43,348 nucleotides of DNA from contig JAFZIH010000112.1 of assembly GCA_017554455.1 (NCBI GenBank), forward strand, positions 1 through 43,348, given 5' to 3'. The notes beneath the pieces were generated by a model. The model searched no databases and was not told the DNA's origin. It saw nothing but the letters and a program-made list of their open reading frames with translations. Origin of the DNA: Clostridia bacterium. GTDB taxonomy: Bacteria; Bacillota; Clostridia; Christensenellales; CAG-138. Of this stretch, positions 39,473 through 43,348 are shown one piece after another (within the stretch, counting starts at the first letter, position 1; each line of letters opens with the position of its first letter). Position numbers and translations under genes: made by a program.

Positions 39473-40065
39473 ACACGCCCACCGATGAAGAACTGCTTGC
39501 CCGCATCCGCGAAGGCGACGGCGAAGCGGAACTCATGCTGTACGAGCGCTACAAGCAGCTCGTCCGTTCGCGCGCGCACTCGTATTTTCTGATCGGCGCG
39601 GACCACGAGGACCTCGTGCAGGAGGGCATGCTCGGGCTTTACAAGGCGGTCTGCGAGTACGATGAGAGCAAGGCGGCGGCGTTCAAGAGCTTTGCGGAGC
39701 TCTGCGTCACGCGTCAGATCCTGTCCGCGATCAAGAACGCCACGCGCAAAAAGCATACGCCGCTGAACCATTACGTTTCGCTGAACAGTTCCCCGGTAAC
39801 GGAGAACGGCGAACTGACGCTTCTCGATTCGATCCGGTCGCTGCGCGTCGCCGATCCCGAGGAGGTCGTGATCGGGCGCGAGAATTTCGAGCAGCTGATG
39901 CAGTACCTCGAAAAAACGCTGTCGCCGATGGAGCGGTGCGTGCTCGGGCTGTATCTGGACGGACTCAGCTATCCGCAGATCGCGGCGCGCATCGAAAAGC
40001 CGCTGAAATCGGTCGACAACGCGATGCAGCGTGTGAAACATAAGTTAGAGGCATTCCGCAAATGA
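39469..40065 (+). CDS. sigH: RNA polymerase sigma factor SigH
   Basis: 198 aa sigma-70 family factor with region 2 (LMLYERYKQLVRSRAHSYFL, DHEDLVQEGMLGLYKAVCEY) and region 4 (LSPMERCVLGLYLDGLSYPQ, IEKPLKSVDNAMQRVKHKLE). Length and the position after mrnC-rlmB identify it as SigH (Spo0H), which in Bacillus and Clostridium serves the switch to sporulation. The start codon overlaps the rlmB stop by 4 bp, so SigH output is tied to translation of the rRNA-processing genes. A strong terminator follows. Confidence 0.9.
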   Translation: MNTPTDEELLARIREGDGEAELMLYERYKQLVRSRAHSYFLIGADHEDLVQEGMLGLYKAVCEYDESKAAAFKSFAELCVTRQILSAIKNATRKKHTPLNHYVSLNSSPVTENGELTLLDSIRSLRVADPEEVVIGRENFEQLMQYLEKTLSPMERCVLGLYLDGLSYPQIAARIEKPLKSVDNAMQRVKHKLEAFRK

Positions 40066-40073
40066 AAAAAACC

Positions 40074-40098
40074 GCGCCGCGTTTGCGGCGCTGTTTTT
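40074..40098 (+). terminator. Terminator of mrnC-rlmB-sigH
   Basis: GCGCCGC-GTTT-GCGGCGC then TGTTTTTAT. Confidence 0.9.
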
Positions 40099-40111
40099 AT
40101 GCGGAATTCAT

Positions 40112-40681
40112 TCAGATCGCCCAGAGCGCGAGCGCGATCAGCGCGCCGGCGACGGTCATGAGTATGACGCTGACCACCCATTTCCCGCCGCGGTTGAAGC
40201 CGTAGAAGTCCTCCCAGCGCTTTTCTTCCGGCGCATAGATGACCTTATACATGTACAGCGCGCCGTAAACCGGCACCGGCAGCGAACCGATCGCGATCGT
40301 CCACGCGGGCATGGCGGTCTTTTCAAAGATGAGGAAGGACACGAGCGCAAGCACCGGACAGAGAAGATGCAGAAAGAACGGCGTTTTCGTGAGAAGCCCC
40401 TTCCAGTCGTGCGAAGTCGGTCCGAGGAACAGAAACACCGTGAGCATCGTGACCGTGACCGCCGCCGTGCCGACGTATTTCAGAAGCAGCGCCCAAAGCG
40501 GCAGCGTGCCGCAGAGCTCGCAGATCACGACGACCAGCGACGCGATCGCGCAGAACACGTTGGACAGCGTGGTGAAATAGCGGAACAGCCGTGTCCACGG
40601 ATCGGTTTTTTTGACGCCCCAGACGATGCAGCCCGCGACAAGCACAAAATTCAGAACGTTCATGATCAGTGACGGAATCAT
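40112..40681 (-). CDS. Six-helix membrane protein, Pr6Pr-like
   Basis: 189 aa with about six membrane helices, for example MNVLNFVLVAGCIVWGV, LSNVFCAIASLVVVICELCG and VSVILMTVAGALIALALW. The pattern RYFTTLSNVFCAI, FLHLLCPVLALVSFLIFE and the charged loop APEEKRWEDFYGFNRGGKW resembles the Pr6Pr/FAR-17a-like membrane proteins, a tentative match. Function unknown. GGGGGAG precedes the ATG and a promoter lies at 40712-40740. Confidence 0.75.
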   Translation of the reverse strand: MIPSLIMNVLNFVLVAGCIVWGVKKTDPWTRLFRYFTTLSNVFCAIASLVVVICELCGTLPLWALLLKYVGTAAVTVTMLTVFLFLGPTSHDWKGLLTKTPFFLHLLCPVLALVSFLIFEKTAMPAWTIAIGSLPVPVYGALYMYKVIYAPEEKRWEDFYGFNRGGKWVVSVILMTVAGALIALALWAI

Positions 40682-40711
40682 ACGCTTTCTCCCCCGGTTT
40701 CGATCGTCCTT

Positions 40712-40740
40712 ATTGTACCATCTCTGCGCGTTCCGCGCAA
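40712..40740 (-). promoter_or_regulatory. Promoter of the six-helix membrane protein gene
   Basis: Minus strand TTGCGC (40735-40740), 17-bp spacer, TACAAT (40712-40717). Confidence 0.65.
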
Positions 40741-40741
40741 G

Positions 40742-40771
40742 AAAAAAGGTCCCCCGAAAACGGAGGACCTT
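40742..40771 (-). terminator. Terminator of the transporter/GT-B-like operon
   Basis: Minus strand AAGGTCC...GGACCTT with inner CCG-TTTT-CGG, followed by six T. It lies 15 bp after the stop at 40786. Confidence 0.85.
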
Positions 40772-40785
40772 GCGGTTTTAACAGA

Positions 40786-42228
40786 TTACTTTTTCCCTTC
40801 AACGGCAAGCTTCACGACCTCGTAGCCGCCGTTGTAGACGCCGAAGTTCTTGAGCTCCACAATGCGCTTGTTGAGCTGCTTCAGGATCGCCTTGTCATTG
40901 ATCAGCGTATCGATCATGTCGCAGAGCGCCGCGGGCGTTTCGCACTCAAAGGTTGAGTCGCCCATCTCGCGCGCGTAGATCGCGCCGTAGACCTCGTGCC
41001 CGCCGATGTGCCGCATCATGAGCTTCGGCACCGGATAGAACGCAAGCTCCGAGGGCTTTGTGATCAGCACGTCGCACTTTCTCATCAGGAGGTTTGTCGA
41101 ATAGACCGCCTCGAAGATGTTGCTGTGGCAGAACACGGTGATGCCGCCTCTCGAAGGACCGTCGAGCGTCTCCGCCCAGTCGCAGAGGCCCTGATAGTCG
41201 TTGAAATGCATCTTACATTCCTTTTCAAGCTCCGGCATCTGCTTTTTGAACGTATCCCACATGGTGAGATGGTCGCCGAAGTTGATCCAGAGCTCCGCCT
41301 TCTTTTCCTGAATGTACGGCATCAAGTGCCTGAGCATCGCCATGTACAGGTCGCCGCCCGCGCCCGCGCCGCCGACCGTCATCAGGAAGCGGATCGGCGC
41401 GCCCGTTTCGAGACGCTCCACGCGCTTCGCGCAGTCGTGCTCGACGTTTTCGACGAGCTCGTGGTCGATGTAGTGTCCGACAAGCTTCAGATCCTCGTCC
41501 GGCATGGGCTTCAACGGCGTTTTCGCGAAGCCGTTCAGCTTCTTATAGCCGAGGTAGGCGAACGGCGTCTGCACCGCGTGGATCGAGCCCTCCGCAAGAT
41601 GCAGACCCATCGGCCAGTTGTCCGGGATCGCGTTGACGACGTGGGTAAGCCCCGCGTGGATCGCGCCCTGAGAGGGCCACACGTGCGTGCCGATGTACGG
41701 GATATCCTTCGGAAGATCGGCATACAGCGGCGTCAAAAGCTCGGAGTTTTTCTGATCCGCGGCGTTATAGGTGATCTTTTTGAACCCTTCGCAGTTCATC
41801 GGATCCCACACGAGCTTGTTGAACAGCTTGAACTTCTGCGAAAGCTTGCTGCCCAGCGAATAGAGATCGTTCTGGGAACGGATCATCTTGGAACCGGTCG
41901 CGTCGAACGACGCAAGGTCCATCCAGATCGGCGTGCGCCCGAGCGCCTGCGCGCAGGACGCGATCGCCATCGCGATGCGGTAGTGACCGAAGCCCATGCG
42001 GATGTTGCCGACGACGACGGCGTTTTCCGGAAGCTCCAGCGGCTTATCCGCGAGCACGAGGTTTTGGATCCTGATCTCCTTGATCTCGTTGATGGGCGTT
42101 AAGCCCAGATGGTATTCCTTCTTGGTGTCGTCCCCGAACTTTTTCAGAAACTTCACCTTGCTCTTTTCCGCCTTTTTGACGGTTTTTGCATCGATCGGAT
42201 TGCCGAAAATGACGCTTGATCTGTCCAT
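40786..42228 (-). CDS. Uncharacterised GT-B-like (MurG/MGDG-synthase-like) protein
   Basis: 480 aa, no signal peptide or membrane helix. Two features suggest a GT-B glycosyltransferase fold: the glycine-rich VVGNIRMGFGHYRIAMAIAS near residue 87, like the acceptor loop of MurG and MGDG synthases, and the C-terminal CDVLITKPSELAFYPVPKLM near 395, like a nucleotide-sugar site. MTVGGAGAGGDLYMAMLRHL lies at the expected interdomain position. I do not recognise the exact family. It starts 12 bp after the transporter gene with GAGGAAACAG, so the two are one operon, which suggests they act on the same sugar or glycoside. Confidence 0.7.
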   Translation of the reverse strand: MDRSSVIFGNPIDAKTVKKAEKSKVKFLKKFGDDTKKEYHLGLTPINEIKEIRIQNLVLADKPLELPENAVVVGNIRMGFGHYRIAMAIASCAQALGRTPIWMDLASFDATGSKMIRSQNDLYSLGSKLSQKFKLFNKLVWDPMNCEGFKKITYNAADQKNSELLTPLYADLPKDIPYIGTHVWPSQGAIHAGLTHVVNAIPDNWPMGLHLAEGSIHAVQTPFAYLGYKKLNGFAKTPLKPMPDEDLKLVGHYIDHELVENVEHDCAKRVERLETGAPIRFLMTVGGAGAGGDLYMAMLRHLMPYIQEKKAELWINFGDHLTMWDTFKKQMPELEKECKMHFNDYQGLCDWAETLDGPSRGGITVFCHSNIFEAVYSTNLLMRKCDVLITKPSELAFYPVPKLMMRHIGGHEVYGAIYAREMGDSTFECETPAALCDMIDTLINDKAILKQLNKRIVELKNFGVYNGGYEVVKLAVEGKK

Positions 42229-42240
42229 GCTGTTTCCTCG

Positions 42241-43348
42241 TTATTCGGGCAGGTTTTCTTTTGCGTGCGCTTCTTCGATCGTCTGCATGACCTTCTTCTC
42301 CTTATACAGGACGAGGATCACCGCGCCGAGCAGGCAGAAAGCGATCGCGACGATCGCAATGATGCGGAGGCCGAATTCGGAAGCGGTCAGGTCGTTGCTC
42401 TTGAGGTCCTGCGTCGTGCCGAGGATCGCCAGAGAGGTAAACACGAGCATTGCGAGCGCCTGACCCCACTTCATAGCGAAGGTACGGGCCGCAAAGAACA
42501 TGCCTTCGCGGTTTTCGCCGGTCTCGATGCCGTCCGCTTCCGCAACGTCAGCAACGATTGCCTGCGGAATGATGCCCAAAAGCGCCATCGGGAACGCTGC
42601 GATCACGCAGATGAGGATGCCGGGAAGCATACCGGTCAAAAACGGCAGTACGCCGATCAGTGCAGTGATGGTATATGCAATCGCCAGACCGAGGAAGCCG
42701 CAGATTACGAGCTTCTTCTTGCCGAACTTGCGCACAAGCGCGGAAACGAACGGATAGAAGCACGCGGAAAGAACGGTCATGCCGCCCATGAAGAGCATCG
42801 TGTTGCTCTCATCGAGCTTCATGGAAACCTTTACGAAGAACGGAAGACCCGTCTGGAACAGCGTGAGGCCGACCCAGTACATGATGTCGGACAGCGCGAA
42901 TACGCGGAAGCTCTTATTCTTGAAGGTCGCCGCAAGGGATTTGAACATATTCGCTTCAGACGGCTTGGTGTCGACGAAATCCTTTTCATTCAGTTTGAAG
43001 GTCGGAATCAGCATGCAGACGCATGCGATGACCGCCAGGACGATGAAGCAGATGCGGTAGCTCCAGTTGAAGCCCACCGCGCCTTTCAGCATGCCCGCAA
43101 ACACGAACGGCGTATACGCAAGCATCGTGCCCGCAAAGAACGTCAGGGAGATCGCCGTGGAAATGAACATACGGTCTTCCTGCGTTTTGCCGAACTCGGA
43201 GATCAGCGCGTTATACGGCGTGCAGTACATCGTCATGAACAGGTAGAACAGCACGACGAAGACGGAGATCCATGCAATGTTGATGCCGCTCTTGGAAAGA
43301 TCCGGAACCGGTGCGCAGAACAGCAGAACCGTTACGACAGCCAGCGGG
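42241..43348 (-). CDS. GPH-type MFS transporter, 5' end beyond the window
   Basis: At least 369 residues; the frame stays open to the window edge (reading PLAVVTVLLFCAPV at the edge), so the N-terminus is missing. Family signs are TMYCTPYNALISEFGKT after the fourth helix and GIIPQAIVADVAEADGIETG, typical of the glycoside-pentoside-hexuronide:cation symporters, with YWVGLTLFQTGLPFFVKV in the second half. It probably imports or exports a sugar derivative. It is followed by the GT-B-like gene. Confidence 0.82.
   Translation of the reverse strand, partial: PLAVVTVLLFCAPVPDLSKSGINIAWISVFVVLFYLFMTMYCTPYNALISEFGKTQEDRMFISTAISLTFFAGTMLAYTPFVFAGMLKGAVGFNWSYRICFIVLAVIACVCMLIPTFKLNEKDFVDTKPSEANMFKSLAATFKNKSFRVFALSDIMYWVGLTLFQTGLPFFVKVSMKLDESNTMLFMGGMTVLSACFYPFVSALVRKFGKKKLVICGFLGLAIAYTITALIGVLPFLTGMLPGILICVIAAFPMALLGIIPQAIVADVAEADGIETGENREGMFFAARTFAMKWGQALAMLVFTSLAILGTTQDLKSNDLTASEFGLRIIAIVAIAFCLLGAVILVLYKEKKVMQTIEEAHAKENLPE

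Overview
The window is a 43.3 kb piece of a GC-rich (about 60% by eye), endospore-forming member of the Clostridia. The evidence is spoIIR, sleB and ypeB for sporulation and germination, SigH in the mrnC-rlmB-sigH order, and the pth-mfd-foldase order. An anaerobic amino-acid fermenting life is suggested by a ferredoxin-dependent 2-oxoacid oxidoreductase next to phosphotransacylase and acyl kinase genes. I see no rRNA, tRNA, CRISPR array, insertion sequence or prophage. It looks like an ordinary chromosome, probably of an uncultured gut lineage; I cannot name the genus.

Layout. 1-365 is a block of palindromic repeats. 366-3633 (minus) is a PAS-HTH regulator with ygeY and ygeW, two genes known from the purine/urate degradation clusters of gut bacteria. 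3814-4128 is a small acidic DUF1292 protein. 4188-5888 is a CapA-like lipoprotein. 5949-11452 (minus) is a tight five-gene operon, iorA-iorB-buk-ptb-aminotransferase, that reads as a complete route from an aromatic or other amino acid to its shortened acid plus ATP. 11539-13101 is an MFS transporter, divergent from a glycerophosphodiester phosphodiesterase, with overlapping promoters. 14360-17379 holds two paralogous lipoproteins of unknown role among palindromic elements. 17721-20245 is spoIIR-sleB-ypeB. 20333-23125 is an unknown protein, a metallo-hydrolase, an iron alcohol dehydrogenase and a flavodoxin. 23175-27139 (minus) is a six-gene run of acetyltransferases, a nitroreductase, a flavodoxin-like reductase and a YdeI-like protein. 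27317-29020 is an M3 oligopeptidase. 29108-30074 is an AT-rich lipoprotein/XRE pair that looks acquired. 30492-36879 is pth, mfd, a PrsA/SurA-like foldase and two small membrane proteins. 37026-37871 is a DUF11 protein without a signal peptide behind a sigma-K-like promoter. 37962-40065 is mrnC-rlmB-sigH. 40112-43348 (minus) holds a small membrane protein, a GT-B-like protein and a GPH-type transporter cut by the window end.

Most interesting signals: (1) a modular palindromic repeat with a conserved spacer near GTTCCGCTGTT and arms that differ from copy to copy but always keep their self-pairing; (2) the ior-buk-ptb-aminotransferase operon; (3) the DUF11 gene with a sigma-K-like promoter and a hairpin next to its ribosome binding site; (4) two 22-bp operator-like sites in the AT-rich lipoprotein/XRE pair; (5) promoters placed so that mrnC and the unknown gene at 20333 should be made from almost leaderless mRNAs. 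All functions are assigned by reading the protein sequences; no database search was run.
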